Below, piece by piece: positions 53,281 through 62,795 of a DNA stretch of 64,000 bases. The notes beneath the pieces were generated by a model. It saw nothing but the letters and a program-made list of their open reading frames with translations, did not search any database and was not told where the DNA came from. The stretch is taken from positions 1 through 64,000 of the forward strand of contig NZ_WTLH01000003.1 of assembly GCF_011421595.1 (NCBI RefSeq), read 5' to 3'. The position numbers were made by a program, and so were the translations under genes. This DNA is from Streptomyces sp. YIM 98790 (GTDB lineage Bacteria > Actinomycetota > Actinomycetes > Streptomycetales > Streptomycetaceae). Position 1 is the first letter of the stretch, and each line of letters begins with the position of its first letter.

Positions 53281-54527
53281 CAGAAGATCCTCCGGAGGGC
53301 GCCCCAGAGCAGACCGGCGAGCAGGCCGGTGACGGTCAGCACCACCAGCGGTACCCAGCCGCGGGCCAGCCCGTGGGAGGCCACGTCGGAGGGGGCGTCC
53401 GGTGCTGCGGTGAGGTCGACGGTCAGTTCCACCGGGAGGCCGGGGGTGCGCTGTACGGATTCGGGAGCGGAGAAGGAGGTGGAGAGTTCGAGGCAGATGG
53501 TGGCCTCGGCCTCCTCGGCGGCGGGGTACCGCAGGCCGGTGGAGACGACATCGATGCGGCCGTGGCCCGCTTCGCTGCCGCGGGCCAGTTCGCGGCCGTT
53601 CTCGTCCAGGGCGCGCAGCAGCACGCCGTAGTCGCGATCGACCGGCCGGTCGGCGGACACGCTGACCGCGGCGCGCAGTTCGCGCCCGGGGGCGAGCTGG
53701 ACCCGGTACCAGCGGTGCTCCCCGAACTCCTCGCGGTCGCGGTAGACGCCGGCGGTCAGGAGCGGGGCGTCGGCACAGTCGGCGGAGCCCTCGATGACGG
53801 TGGGGTTCTCGATGACGATGTTGTCGGCGGTCTGGTCGACGATCTGTTTCAGGCGCTCGGTCAGCTGGTCGGTGTCCTGGACCGCGGTGTAGGTGCCGCC
53901 GGTGGCTTCGGCGATGCAGCTCAGCTGTTCGCGCACCTTGGCGTCGGCCGGGGTCAGGCCGAGTGTGTCCACGGTCAGGTGGGTTCCGGAGGCGGCGAGT
54001 TCGCGTGCCACGTCGCAGGGGTCCGGCTCCCCGCAGGAGTCCTCGCCGTCGGTGATGAGGACGATGCGGCGGGTGCCCTCGTGGTCGCCGAAGTCCTCCA
54101 CCGCGCCGCGCAGCGCGTAGCCGATGGGGGTCCATCCGGTGGGGCGCAGGGTGGCCACCGCGGTCTTGGCCTCGGTGCGGTCCACCGGGCCGATGGGGTA
54201 GAGCTGGGCGCTGTCCACGCAGCCCTTGGCGATGTCGTCGCCGGGGTAGTCGGCGCCCAGGGTGCGGATGCCGAGGTGCACCTCTTCCGGGACGGCGTCG
54301 ATGACCTCGTTGAACGCCTGCTGGGCTGCGGCCATCCGGGTGCCGCCGTCGATGTCCTTCTCCCGCATGGAGCCGCTGACGTCCAGCACCAGATTCACCT
54401 GGGGCGGGGGTGTGGCGGCCTCGCCGGTGCCGCCGGCGTGTTCGTCCGCATGGGCGGGAAAGGCCCAGGTCAGTACGGCCGCGAACGCCGCGAGAAGGGC
54501 GGTCGCGAGCCTTCTTCCTATGATCAT
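53280..54527 (-). CDS. Secreted VWA-domain membrane protein
   Basis: 415 residues. A signal peptide (RRLATALLAAFAAVLTWAFPAHA) precedes a von Willebrand A domain with an intact metal-ion site D49-x-S51-x-S53 (VLDVSGSM). Thr and Asp of the site fit RPTGWTPIGYAL and VLITDGEDSCGEPD. After the VWA fold (to about 235) comes a beta-rich domain (YRDREEFGEHRWYRVQL) and one C-terminal membrane helix (GWVPLVVLTVTGLLAGLLWGAL). The family binds protein or wall ligands outside the membrane. It is probably read from a promoter that leaves almost no 5' leader, and it is translationally coupled to its downstream neighbour. Confidence 0.8.
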   Translation of the reverse strand: MIIGRRLATALLAAFAAVLTWAFPAHADEHAGGTGEAATPPPQVNLVLDVSGSMREKDIDGGTRMAAAQQAFNEVIDAVPEEVHLGIRTLGADYPGDDIAKGCVDSAQLYPIGPVDRTEAKTAVATLRPTGWTPIGYALRGAVEDFGDHEGTRRIVLITDGEDSCGEPDPCDVARELAASGTHLTVDTLGLTPADAKVREQLSCIAEATGGTYTAVQDTDQLTERLKQIVDQTADNIVIENPTVIEGSADCADAPLLTAGVYRDREEFGEHRWYRVQLAPGRELRAAVSVSADRPVDRDYGVLLRALDENGRELARGSEAGHGRIDVVSTGLRYPAAEEAEATICLELSTSFSAPESVQRTPGLPVELTVDLTAAPDAPSDVASHGLARGWVPLVVLTVTGLLAGLLWGALRRIF

Positions 54528-54534
54528 TGGGCGG

Positions 54535-54563
54535 ATGATAGGCCCCAGCGGCGGCAGCGCCAA
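54535..54563 (-). promoter_or_regulatory. Predicted promoter of the VWA gene giving a leaderless mRNA
   Basis: On the minus strand TTGGCG (54563-54558) and TATCAT (54540-54535) are 17 bases apart. RNA should start one or two bases before ATG 54527, and no Shine-Dalgarno is present between the -10 and the start codon, so a leaderless transcript is predicted. Confidence 0.45.
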
Positions 54564-54648
54564 AACGGCGTTCCTTTGGGGTGGTTGGTACCGTTGACAG
54601 CCGCCGTCGAGGCTTGCGGATGCCGTTGACGGCCCGCCCAGGGAGAGA

Positions 54649-54740
54649 TTGACGGCGCGTCAACGCCGGTCGTCACCACGGCTGCCGCCACGGCGGTACG
54701 GCGTCGCGGCCGGCGGGTGTCAGAGGCCGGCGGGTGTCAG
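54649..54740. repeat. Inverted and direct repeats between coaE and the VWA gene
   Basis: TTGACG-GCG-CGTCAA (54649-54663) is a perfect palindrome with a three-base centre, and TTGAC recurs nearby at 54594 and 54626. A 16-bp direct repeat, GGCCGGCGGGTGTCAG, occurs at 54708-54723 and 54725-54740, where it runs into the coaE stop. The palindrome may be a regulator site; the direct repeat looks like slippage. No gene is seen in the rest of this gap. Confidence 0.4.
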
Positions 54741-55339
54741 CGGCCGGCGGCGCGAGCGCAGAGCCGCTCCCAGAGCTTCTCCACCCGGACGTCCAGCTCC
54801 TCCAGGGTGCCGCTGTTGTCGACGGTGAAGTCGGCCGCGGCCAGCCGCTGCTCCCTGGTGGCCTGGGCCGCCATCCGGGCCCGGGCGTCCTCCTCGGTCA
54901 TGCCCCTCACCCGGGTCAGCCGCTCCATCCGCACCTCGTCCGGCGCGTCCACCACCACGACCACGTCGAAGTGGCGGCCCAGCCCGTTCTCCACCAGCAG
55001 TGGCACGTCGTGCACCACCACGGCGTCCGTCGGGGCGGCGGCCTGCAGTTCGGCCGAGCGGCGCCGCACCAGCGGATGCACGATGCCGTTGAGCGCCTTG
55101 AGCCGGTCCGGGTCGGCGAACACCACGGAGGCCAGCCGCTGCCGGTCGAGCGCGCCGTCCTCGGTCAGGATGCCCGGGCCGAACTCCGCGGCAACGGCGG
55201 CCAGGCCCTCGGTACCCGGTGCGACCACCTCACGGGCGATCCGGTCGGAGTCGATGATCACGGCGCCGCGCCGGGCCAGCAGCCGCACCACCTCGCTCTT
55301 GCCGGCGCCGATGCCGCCGGTCAGTCCCACGTTCAGCAT
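54737..55339 (-). CDS. coaE: Dephospho-CoA kinase
   Basis: 200 residues, the normal bacterial size. The P-loop [21 protein letters not shown] is at 5-25, [10 protein letters not shown] at about 30-39 and [11 protein letters not shown] with the following DVVVVVDAP at about 109-133; all are CoaE signatures. It phosphorylates the ribose of dephospho-CoA with ATP, the last step of coenzyme A synthesis, in the cytoplasm. ATG 55339 is followed directly by the P-loop. It lies 64 bases behind the PAC2 gene on the same strand. Confidence 0.95.
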   Translation of the reverse strand: MLNVGLTGGIGAGKSEVVRLLARRGAVIIDSDRIAREVVAPGTEGLAAVAAEFGPGILTEDGALDRQRLASVVFADPDRLKALNGIVHPLVRRRSAELQAAAPTDAVVVHDVPLLVENGLGRHFDVVVVVDAPDEVRMERLTRVRGMTEEDARARMAAQATREQRLAAADFTVDNSGTLEELDVRVEKLWERLCARAAGR

Positions 55340-55403
55340 GGCGGCAGGCTACCGGTCCGTAGCATGCCGGCCGCGGCCGGTCCGGTCCCGGTTCCGGCCC
55401 CGG

Positions 55404-56351
55404 TCAGCCGTCCTCGCGGTCGGCGAGAAAGCGTTCGAAGACCTCGCCCAGTTCGTCGGCGGACGGCAGGTCCTGCGACTCCGCCATGAGATTGCCCCGG
55501 GTGGCGGCCCCGGCCACCGCGTCGTACTGCTGCTCCAGGCCCCGCACCACCGCGACCAGCTCCGAGTCCCCCTCGGCCAGCTCCCGCTCGATTTCGTTCT
55601 GGGTCTTCAGCGCCCGGCTGCGCAGCACATGCGCGGCCTCCGGCAGCACCAGGCCGGTGGCACCGGTGATCGCCTCCAGCACGGCGAGCGTGGCGTCCGG
55701 GTAACGGGAGCGGGCCACATAGTGCGGCACATGCGCGGCCATGCCGACCACGTCGTGCCCGGCCTCGATCAGCCGCATCTCCACCAGGGCCGCGGCGCTT
55801 CCCGGCACCTGGGCCTCGTCGAACAGGCCACGCTGCCCGGGCACCAGTTCGGCGCGGTTGCCGTGCGGCGTCAGCCCCACCGGACGGGTGTGCGGCACGC
55901 CCATCGGAATGCCGTGGAAGTTCACCGCGAGCCGGACCTTGAGCCGCTCCACGATCTGCAGCACGGCGGCCGCGAAGCGGTCCCATTCCACATCCGGTTC
56001 CGGCCCGGAGAGCAGCAGGAACGGCTGCCGGGTGGCGTCGTGCAGCAGCCGCAGTTCCAGCCGCGGCGTCTCGTAGGCCGTCCACCGGTCCTTGCGGAAG
56101 ATCATGGTGGGGCGCCGCGCCCGGTAGTCGACCAGCCGGTCATGGTCGAAGCGGGCGACCGGCGTGCCCGGCCGGGCTCCCTCCAGCAGCCGCTCGACAA
56201 GCTGCGCGCCGGTCTCGCCCGCATCGATGAAGCCCTCGAAGTGGTAGAGCAGCACCGGCCCGGCGTTGTCCGAATCGGCGGCGAGCGCCTCGGCCCGCCG
56301 CAGGCCCTGGGGGTCCCACGTGTACAAGTCCTGCGGATCGTGCACTGTCAC
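55404..56351 (-). CDS. PAC2-family protein (proteasome-assembly-chaperone-like)
   Basis: 315 residues. The family pattern is clear: [20 protein letters not shown] near the start, [53 protein letters not shown] and [20 protein letters not shown]2 proteins of actinobacteria resemble eukaryotic proteasome assembly chaperones and members of the ATP-grasp-associated group; the role in Streptomyces is not settled. It starts at GTG 56351 and is separated from rpsA by a strong terminator. Confidence 0.88.
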   Translation of the reverse strand: MTVHDPQDLYTWDPQGLRRAEALAADSDNAGPVLLYHFEGFIDAGETGAQLVERLLEGARPGTPVARFDHDRLVDYRARRPTMIFRKDRWTAYETPRLELRLLHDATRQPFLLLSGPEPDVEWDRFAAAVLQIVERLKVRLAVNFHGIPMGVPHTRPVGLTPHGNRAELVPGQRGLFDEAQVPGSAAALVEMRLIEAGHDVVGMAAHVPHYVARSRYPDATLAVLEAITGATGLVLPEAAHVLRSRALKTQNEIERELAEGDSELVAVVRGLEQQYDAVAGAATRGNLMAESQDLPSADELGEVFERFLADREDG

Positions 56352-56462
56352 CGCACCCCTTCTGGTCTGCTTCTGGCATCCGGATCAACACGCCGCCTGG
56401 CGTGAGCATTCCCTGCCGTCACAGTACGAGGCACGACGACACCAAGGCGTTATGCAATGCGG

Positions 56463-56499
56463 AAGGACCCGCCCCCCGGAAGAAGGGGGGCGGGTCCTT
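56463..56499 (-). terminator. rpsA terminator
   Basis: A perfect 15-bp stem (AAGGACCCGCCCCCC and its complement) with a seven-base loop is located 53 bases after the rpsA stop and before the PAC2 gene. It is one of the strongest hairpins in the window. Confidence 0.85.
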
Positions 56500-56551
56500 G
56501 CGAGCCGTTCGGATCAGCGGTCCGCGGCCGGCGCGCGCCGGAGCCGGATGC

Positions 56552-58045
56552 TCAGCTCTGGCCGCCGGCCAGCTTCTCGCGGAGCGCCGCCAGCGCCTCG
56601 TCGGAGGCCAGCGCACCGGAGTCGTCGCCCGACTCGGAGGAGTACGAGCCGCCGCCGGACGGGACGTCCGCCGTGCCGCCGCCCGTTTCGGCCGCGGCCT
56701 GGGCCTCGGCCTCGCGGGACTTGATCACCTGGGCCTGGTGCTGCTCGAAGCGCGCCTGGGCCTCGGCGTACTGCCGCTCCCACTCCTCGCGCTGCTTCTC
56801 GTAGCCGGGCAGCCACTCGTTGGTCTCCGGGTCGAAGCCCTCGGGGTAGATGTAGTTGCCCTGGTCGTCGTAGGACGCGGCCATGCCGTAGAGCGTCGGG
56901 TCGAACTCGACCGTCATCGGGTCGGGGCCGAAGACCTCGTTAGCCTGCTTCAGCGACAGGCTGATCCGGCGGCGCTCCAGATCGATGTCGATGACCTTGA
57001 CGAAGATCTCGTCGTTGACCTGGACGACCTGCTCCGGGATCTCCACGTGGCGCTCGGCCAGCTCGGAGATGTGGACCAGCCCCTCGATGCCCTCGTCCAC
57101 CCGGACGAACGCGCCGAACGGCACCAGCTTGGTGACCTTGCCCGGGACCACCTGGCCGATCTGGTGCGTACGGGCGAACTGCTGCCACGGGTCTTCCTGG
57201 GTCGCCTTCAGCGACAGGGAGACACGCTCGCGGTCCATGTCGACGTCCAGCACCTCGACCGTGACCTCCTGGCCGACCTCGACGACCTCGGAGGGGTGGT
57301 CGATGTGCTTCCAGGACAGCTCGGAGACGTGCACCAGGCCGTCCACACCGCCGAGGTCGACGAAGGCGCCGAAGTTGACGATGGAGGACACGACACCCGA
57401 CCGCACCTGGCCCTTCTGCAGGGTGGTGAGGAAGGTCTGGCGGACCTCGCTCTGGGTCTGCTCCAGCCAGGCACGGCGGGAGAGGACCACGTTGTTCCGG
57501 TTCTTGTCGAGCTCGATGATCTTGGCTTCGAGCTCCTTGCCCACGTAGGGCTGGAGGTCGCGGACCCGGCGCATCTCGACCAGGGAGGCGGGAAGGAAGC
57601 CGCGGAGGCCGATGTCGAGGATCAGACCGCCCTTGACCACCTCGATGACGGTACCGGTGACGATGCCGTCCTCTTCCTTGATCTTCTCGATCGTGCCCCA
57701 GGCGCGCTCGTACTGGGCGCGCTTCTTCGACAGGATGAGGCGGCCTTCCTTGTCCTCCTTCTGGAGGACCAGGGCCTCGATCTCATCGCCGACGGCCACG
57801 ACCTCGTGCGGGTCGACATCGTGCTTGATCGACAGCTCGCGAGAGGGAATCACACCCTCGGTCTTGTAACCGATGTCGAGCAGGACCTCGTCCCGGTCGA
57901 CCTTCACGATGACGCCGTCGACGATGTCGCCGTCGTTGAAGTACTTGATGGTCTCGTCGACCGCGGCGAGGAAGGCTTCCTCGGAGCCGATGTCGTTGAC
58001 CGCAACCTGCGGGGTAGCTACGGCGCTCTCGGTGCTGCTCGTCAT
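56552..58045 (-). CDS. rpsA: 30S ribosomal protein S1
   Basis: 497 residues with four S1 (OB-fold) domains, the actinobacterial arrangement. Domain starts are near GDIVDGVIVKVDRDEVLLDI (about 38), DGIVTGTVIEVVKGGLILDI (about 126), GQVRSGVVSSIVNFGAFVDLGG (about 212) and GQVVPGKVTKLVPFGAFVRVDEG (about 297). The acidic, Gly/Ser-rich tail ends DEALAALREKLAGG. It binds mRNA on the small ribosomal subunit during initiation. ATG 58045 is used. The long 5' leader of about 210 bases back to the promoter could carry regulation, but no known element was recognised in it. Confidence 0.97.
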   Translation of the reverse strand: MTSSTESAVATPQVAVNDIGSEEAFLAAVDETIKYFNDGDIVDGVIVKVDRDEVLLDIGYKTEGVIPSRELSIKHDVDPHEVVAVGDEIEALVLQKEDKEGRLILSKKRAQYERAWGTIEKIKEEDGIVTGTVIEVVKGGLILDIGLRGFLPASLVEMRRVRDLQPYVGKELEAKIIELDKNRNNVVLSRRAWLEQTQSEVRQTFLTTLQKGQVRSGVVSSIVNFGAFVDLGGVDGLVHVSELSWKHIDHPSEVVEVGQEVTVEVLDVDMDRERVSLSLKATQEDPWQQFARTHQIGQVVPGKVTKLVPFGAFVRVDEGIEGLVHISELAERHVEIPEQVVQVNDEIFVKVIDIDLERRRISLSLKQANEVFGPDPMTVEFDPTLYGMAASYDDQGNYIYPEGFDPETNEWLPGYEKQREEWERQYAEAQARFEQHQAQVIKSREAEAQAAAETGGGTADVPSGGGSYSSESGDDSGALASDEALAALREKLAGGQS

Positions 58046-58262
58046 GTGGTAAAGGGCTCCGGTACGGACATAAGTCGTAGGTACTGCTTACGCCGAAGGC
58101 CCTTGTTCGCACCGCCGAAGCCGGACAGCCTGAGAGACGCTCCTCCGCAGATCTTCCATGAACATCTGAGAATCCCGAGCGCCTCGACAACCGAGGGGAC
58201 ATACAACAGATGCGAGCGCGACCTGCTCCGTCCGAGGCGCGCAAGCCCGCAGCGCGTCTTAT

Positions 58263-58291
58263 AGCATACGGGGGCATTCGGACCTGGTCAA
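58263..58291 (-). promoter_or_regulatory. Predicted strong promoter of rpsA
   Basis: On the minus strand TTGACC (58291-58286) and TATGCT (58268-58263) are exactly 17 bases apart, a near-consensus vegetative promoter. The leader to ATG 58045 is about 210 bases. The remainder of the gap to hrpB (58292-58433) holds no gene. Confidence 0.6.
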
Positions 58292-58433
58292 CGCGACCAT
58301 GCCGGGGCGCACCCATGGGACACGATGCCACCGGGGGGCGCACCGCTCCGACCATGCGCCGGTGAGATGCTCCGCCCCGACCGGCGTGGACTCCGGCGTG
58401 AGCCCGTCCCCGTCGAGACGACAGACTACTCCC

Positions 58434-61067
58434 GTGACTCCTGAGCAGGCATTGCGGCAGCTCCCGGTGCGTGCGGCCCTGCCCGCGCTGCGTGACGCCC
58501 TGGACCGGCACGGGGCCGCGGTCCTGGCCGCCCCGCCCGGCACCGGCAAGACCACACTGGTCCCGCTGGACCTCGCCGGACTCACCCGTCCGGGGCGGCC
58601 GCCCCGGCGTGTCCTGGTCGCCGAGCCGCGCCGGATCGCGGCCCGGGCGGCGGCCCGGCGGATGGCCTGGCTGCTCGGCGAGCGGGCCGGCGGCAGCGGC
58701 GGGCACGGCGGCCGGGTCGGCTACACGGTGCGCGGCGACCGCCGGGCCGGCCCGGAGACGGTGGTGGAGGTCGTCACCACCGGCGTGCTGCTCCAGCGGC
58801 TCCAGCGCGACCCGGAACTGCCCGGCGTGGACGTGGTGCTGCTCGACGAATGCCACGAGCGGCACCTGGACGCGGACACCGCCGCCGCGTTCCTGCTGGA
58901 CGTGCGGGCCGCGCTGCGGCCGGAGCTCCGGCTGGTGGCCGCCTCCGCGACCACCGACACCGCGGCCTGGGCGGCGCTGCTGGGCGACGCCCCGGTGGTC
59001 ACGGCGCAGGGCGCCGCGCATCCGGTGGAGACGGTCTGGGCGCCGCCGCCGCGCCCGGTGCGGCCGCCGCACGGCATGGCCGTGGACCCGGCCCTGCTGG
59101 CCCATACGGCCCAGGTGGTGCGGCGGGCGCTGGCCGAGCGGCAGGGCGACGTGCTGTGCTTCCTGCCCGGCGCCGGGGAGATCTCCAAGGTGGCAGCGCT
59201 GCTGGCGGACGTGCGGCCGCCGGAGGGCGGCGGCACGGTGCAGGTGCTCGGCGTGCACGGCCGGGCCCCGGCCGAGGTGCAGGACGCGGTGCTGGCGGGC
59301 GGTGCGGGCGGTGCGGGCGGCGACCGCCGGCGGGTGGTGCTGGCCACCGCCGTGGCCGAGTCCAGCCTGACCGTGCCGGGGGTGCGGGTGGTGGTGGACT
59401 CCGGCCTGGCCCGGGAGCCGCGCACCGACCATGCGCGCGGGCTGGGCGCGCTCACCACCGTCCGGGCGTCCCGCGCCACGGCCGGGCAGCGCGCCGGGCG
59501 GGCCGGTCGGGAGGGGCCGGGCACGGTCTACCGTTGCTGGGCCGAGGGCGAGCACGCCCGGCTGCCCCGCTTCCCGTCCCCGGAGATCGCGGTGGCGGAC
59601 CTGACCGCGTTCGCACTCCACGCCGCCTGCTGGGGCGCGCCGCCCGAGGGCGACCCGGGCCTGGCCCTGCTGGACCCGCCGCCGGCCGGCGCGCTGACCG
59701 CGGCACGGGAGGTGCTGCGGGCGGCCGGCGCGCTGGACGGGGACGGACGGCCGACCGGGCGGGGCCGGCGGATGGCCCGGATGGGCCTGCACCCCCGGCT
59801 GGCCCGTGCCCTGCTGGACGGCGCGGCCCGGGTGGGTGTCCGGCGGGCGGCCGAGGTGGTGGCGCTGCTGAGCGAGGAACCGCCGCGCTCCTGGGGCGAC
59901 GACCTGCCGGCCGTGTGGCGCACCGCCCGCCGCTCCGGCACTCACCCCTACGCCGCCCGCTGGCGCCAGGAGACCCGGCGGCTGCGGGCGGCCGTGACCG
60001 GGGCCGGTGCCGGGGCCGGGGACGATGCCGGGGACGGAGCCGCGGGCGGTGCCGGGGACGAGACGGGCGGCGCGGGGCCGGACGACGACGGGACGGCGGC
60101 CGGGATCGTGGCGGCGCTGGCGTATCCCGAGCGGGTGGCGCGCGAGCGCGCTCCGGGCTCGTATCTGATGGCGTCCGGGACCAGGGCCGAGGTGGCCGGG
60201 GGATCGCCGTTGCGGGCCGCCCGCTGGCTGGCGGTGGCCGCCGCCGACCGGCCGGTGGGCGCGGCCGGCGCCCGGGTGCTGCTGGCCGCCCCGGTGGACG
60301 GGCAGACCGCCCGGGAGGCGGCCGGCGCCCTGCTCCGGTCCGCCGAAGAGGTCCTCTGGGACCCAGGACGGCGCGATGTGACGGCCCGGCGGGCGGAATG
60401 GCTGGGTGCCATCCTGCTGCGCGAGCAGCGCCTCGACGCCCCGGACCCGGAACGGGTGCGGGCCGCGCTGCTGGACGGGCTGCGCCGGGAGGGCGTGGAG
60501 GACCTGCTGGAGTGGACACCGGCCGCCCGCGGGCTGCGGCAGCGGATGGCGTTCCTCCACCGCGAGCTGGGCGCGCCGTGGCCGGACGTCTCGGAGGAGG
60601 CGCTGGCCGCCGCGCTGGAGGACCACCTGCCGGGCGGTGCGCGCGGCCGTGCCGACCTGCGACGGCTGGATGTGCACCGGCTGCTGACCGCGCTGCTGCC
60701 CTGGGCGGACGGCTCGGCGGCACAGCTCGACGAGTGGGCCCCGGAACGGATCGAGGTGCCCTGCGGCTCCCGCGTCCGGGTGGACTACGGCGGGGAACGG
60801 CCGGTACTGGCCGTCAAGCTCCAGGAACTGTTCGGCTGGCAGGAGGCGCCGCGGATTGCCGGCGGCCGGGTGCCGCTGCTGGTGCACCTGCTCTCCCCCG
60901 CCGGGCGGCCGGTGGCGGTCACCTCGGATCTGGCGTCCTTCTGGCGGGACGGCTACCGCTCGGTGCGGGCCGAGCTGCGCGGCCGGTATCCCCGGCATCC
61001 CTGGCCGGAGGACCCGGCCACGGCCCAGGCCACCCGGCGCGCCAGGCCGCGCCGCCCCGCGCCCTGA
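58434..61067 (+). CDS. hrpB: ATP-dependent helicase HrpB
   Basis: 877 residues, DEAH/RHA superfamily II helicase. Motif I is AAPPGTGKTTLVPLDL (about 32-47), motif Ia VAEPRRIAARAAARRM, motif II LLDECHERHLDADT (about 139-152), motif III SATTDT and motif VI QRAGRAGREGPGTVYR (about 352-367). The C-terminal HrpB domain is present (WAPERIEVPCGSRVRVDYG; LVHLLSPAGRPVAVTSDLASFW). The cellular RNA or DNA substrate is not established. GTG 58434 places the motor at the usual distance. A Gly/Asp-rich insert (GAGAGAGDDAGDGAAGGAGD, about 523-542) is local expansion. Its stop codon lies inside a hairpin. Confidence 0.93.
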   Translation: MTPEQALRQLPVRAALPALRDALDRHGAAVLAAPPGTGKTTLVPLDLAGLTRPGRPPRRVLVAEPRRIAARAAARRMAWLLGERAGGSGGHGGRVGYTVRGDRRAGPETVVEVVTTGVLLQRLQRDPELPGVDVVLLDECHERHLDADTAAAFLLDVRAALRPELRLVAASATTDTAAWAALLGDAPVVTAQGAAHPVETVWAPPPRPVRPPHGMAVDPALLAHTAQVVRRALAERQGDVLCFLPGAGEISKVAALLADVRPPEGGGTVQVLGVHGRAPAEVQDAVLAGGAGGAGGDRRRVVLATAVAESSLTVPGVRVVVDSGLAREPRTDHARGLGALTTVRASRATAGQRAGRAGREGPGTVYRCWAEGEHARLPRFPSPEIAVADLTAFALHAACWGAPPEGDPGLALLDPPPAGALTAAREVLRAAGALDGDGRPTGRGRRMARMGLHPRLARALLDGAARVGVRRAAEVVALLSEEPPRSWGDDLPAVWRTARRSGTHPYAARWRQETRRLRAAVTGAGAGAGDDAGDGAAGGAGDETGGAGPDDDGTAAGIVAALAYPERVARERAPGSYLMASGTRAEVAGGSPLRAARWLAVAAADRPVGAAGARVLLAAPVDGQTAREAAGALLRSAEEVLWDPGRRDVTARRAEWLGAILLREQRLDAPDPERVRAALLDGLRREGVEDLLEWTPAARGLRQRMAFLHRELGAPWPDVSEEALAAALEDHLPGGARGRADLRRLDVHRLLTALLPWADGSAAQLDEWAPERIEVPCGSRVRVDYGGERPVLAVKLQELFGWQEAPRIAGGRVPLLVHLLSPAGRPVAVTSDLASFWRDGYRSVRAELRGRYPRHPWPEDPATAQATRRARPRRPAP

Positions 61068-61078
61068 GCGCGGGGCGG
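61052..61078. terminator. Hairpin overlapping the hrpB stop codon
   Basis: A perfect 11-bp stem (CCGCCCCGCGC and GCGCGGGGCGG) with a five-base loop that contains part of the TGA of hrpB. It lies between converging genes and can serve both. Confidence 0.6.
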
Positions 61079-61124
61079 CGGCGGGGGCCGGGGGACGTTG
61101 CGCGGGGGACGGGACGCCCGCGGC

Positions 61125-62795
61125 TCAGACGGCGGTGCGGGTGACGGCGGCCTCCTCGCCGGGGGCGGCGGTGTCCTCCCCGTCGCCCTGCCCGGTCCCG
61201 GAGGTCTCCCCCTCCTCCCCGGCGGGGTCGTCCTGGCCGCCGTCCGCCCCGTCCGCCCCGTCCTCGGGGCCGCAGTCCTCGGACGGGTCGGGCTCGCCCT
61301 CCTCGCCCTCTTCTCCCTCGCCCTCTTCTTGCTCTGCGTCTTCGTCCTTGTCGTCGCCGCTCTCGCCGCCGGCCGGGGCGCCGGGCTCCGGGTCGGTGGG
61401 TTCGGGCTGCTCGGGGGCGGGGTCGGCCGGCTCCGGCTCCTCGGGGGCGGGCTCGGTGGGCCCGGGCTCGCCGGGCTCCGGCTCCTCGGGCCCGGGATCG
61501 GCGGGGCACTCGCCGGGGCCTCCCGGGCCGGGAGCGTCCGGGTCGGTCCCGTCCGGGTCCTCGGGATTCACCGGGTCCTCGGGATTCACCGGGTCCTCGG
61601 GGCCCGCCGGGTCCTCGGGATTCACCGGCTCCTCCGGGTCCTTCGGTTCGGCCGGTCCGGCCGGGTCCTCCGGGTCGGCCGGCGGCAGCCCCGGGTCCGG
61701 CTCGGGCTCCGGCCCGGGCCGTTCTCCGGTGCTCGGTGCGGGCTCCGGCTCCGGCTCGGTCTGCGTGCCGCCGCCAGGCCGGGGCTTCGGCTTGCTGCCG
61801 GATGTGCCGGAGCCGCCGGGCTTCTTGGCGGCGGAGCCGGTCTTCTTGCCGCCGCTTCCGCCGCTGCCCTTGCCGCCGGTGCTCCCGTTGCCGGAAGCGG
61901 GGACGGAGCTGCCCGGGCCGGGGCTGGCGGGCAGCGCGCCGGTGCCGTCCGGCACCTCGTGACCGCCCTTGCGGTAGTAGTAGTCCAGCCAGGACAGCAC
62001 GGTGTTCACATAGTGGCGCGAGTAGTTGTAGCTGAGGATGGCCCGGTCCAGGTCGCCCGCGTCGGACAGGTCCCGGTTGTTCGCGCACAGGTAGCGCCCG
62101 GCGGCCAGAGCGGCGTCGTAGACGTTGTTGGGGTCCTTGAACCCGTCGCCGTTGCCGTCGGCTCCCCAGCCTGCCCAGGTGGAGGGGATGAACTGCATGG
62201 GGCCCACCGCCCGGTCGTAGACCGTGTCGGCGTCCCAGAGCCCGCCGTCGGTGTCGCCGATGTGGGCGAAGCCGTTGCCGTTGAGCACCGGGCCCAGGAT
62301 GGCCGGGGTGGCGGTTCCCGCCCCGTCCACCGAGCCGCCGCGGGCGTGGCCGGACTCCACCTTGCCGATGGCGGCGAGGAGTTCCCAGTCCAGATGGCAC
62401 TGGGCGCGGGTCTCGGCCAGGACGGCCTCCGCCTTGCGGTAGGCGTCCAGCACCGTGGCCGGGATACCCGCTTCGGCCGGGCCGGTCACCACCGGGCCGG
62501 AGTCCGCGTCCGCCGCGGGGTCGTTCCCCGCCGCGTCGTCCTCCTGGTGCTGCCGCTCCTCCTCCGCCGGGTCCTCCTCGTCCGGCGGAAGGTCGGTGTG
62601 GTAGGGGCGCTCGAATATCTCCTGCGCCGCCTCCTCGCCCGGCGGTTCCTCCGCCTCACGCAGGGAACCGCTCAGTTCCTCCGCGAGATCCCCCGCCTGA
62701 GAGGTGGTCAGTGCCGCCATGGCTGCGGCGGCCACCGCCGAACCGGAAATGCCCCTGCGGATGCCCCGCATGCCCCGGATGCCTCGCCGTGCCAC
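61125..62795 (-). CDS. Secreted lytic transglycosylase with long Pro/Glu-rich tail
   Basis: 556 residues from GTG 62795 behind GGAGGAA. The N-terminus is basic (MARRGIRGMRGIRRG), followed by a weak export signal (SAVAAAAMAALTTS). The catalytic SLT-type domain (about 108-285) has the family motifs LLAAIGKVESGHARGG (catalytic Glu in VESG), AVGPMQFIPSTWAGWG, NNVYDAALAAGRYLC and ILSYNYSRHYVNTVLSWLDYY. It cleaves peptidoglycan glycan strands, forming 1,6-anhydro ends. The last 270 residues are low-complexity Pro/Glu/Asp/Gly, with an 18-bp DNA repeat encoding NPEDPx units; the tail is probably extended and wall-spanning. Neighbouring polA is read in the same direction from upstream. Confidence 0.88.
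   Translation of the reverse strand: MARRGIRGMRGIRRGISGSAVAAAAMAALTTSQAGDLAEELSGSLREAEEPPGEEAAQEIFERPYHTDLPPDEEDPAEEERQHQEDDAAGNDPAADADSGPVVTGPAEAGIPATVLDAYRKAEAVLAETRAQCHLDWELLAAIGKVESGHARGGSVDGAGTATPAILGPVLNGNGFAHIGDTDGGLWDADTVYDRAVGPMQFIPSTWAGWGADGNGDGFKDPNNVYDAALAAGRYLCANNRDLSDAGDLDRAILSYNYSRHYVNTVLSWLDYYYRKGGHEVPDGTGALPASPGPGSSVPASGNGSTGGKGSGGSGGKKTGSAAKKPGGSGTSGSKPKPRPGGGTQTEPEPEPAPSTGERPGPEPEPDPGLPPADPEDPAGPAEPKDPEEPVNPEDPAGPEDPVNPEDPVNPEDPDGTDPDAPGPGGPGECPADPGPEEPEPGEPGPTEPAPEEPEPADPAPEQPEPTDPEPGAPAGGESGDDKDEDAEQEEGEGEEGEEGEPDPSEDCGPEDGADGADGGQDDPAGEEGETSGTGQGDGEDTAAPGEEAAVTRTAV
61553..61626 (-). repeat. 18-bp repeats encoding NPEDP units
   Basis: About four copies of CCGGGTCCTCGGGATTCA (plus strand), one of them diverged, lie head to tail inside the transglycosylase tail, giving PVNPED repeats. 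Being in-frame multiples of three, copy changes only alter tail length. Confidence 0.75.

Noticed and set aside
52342-54663. A single open frame of 773 codons on the minus strand covering two genes
   Set aside because: Its first two thirds are an out-of-frame shadow of the VWA gene; only the last 312 codons (from 53280) make a sensible exported protein, and the VWA frame carries the recognisable domain.
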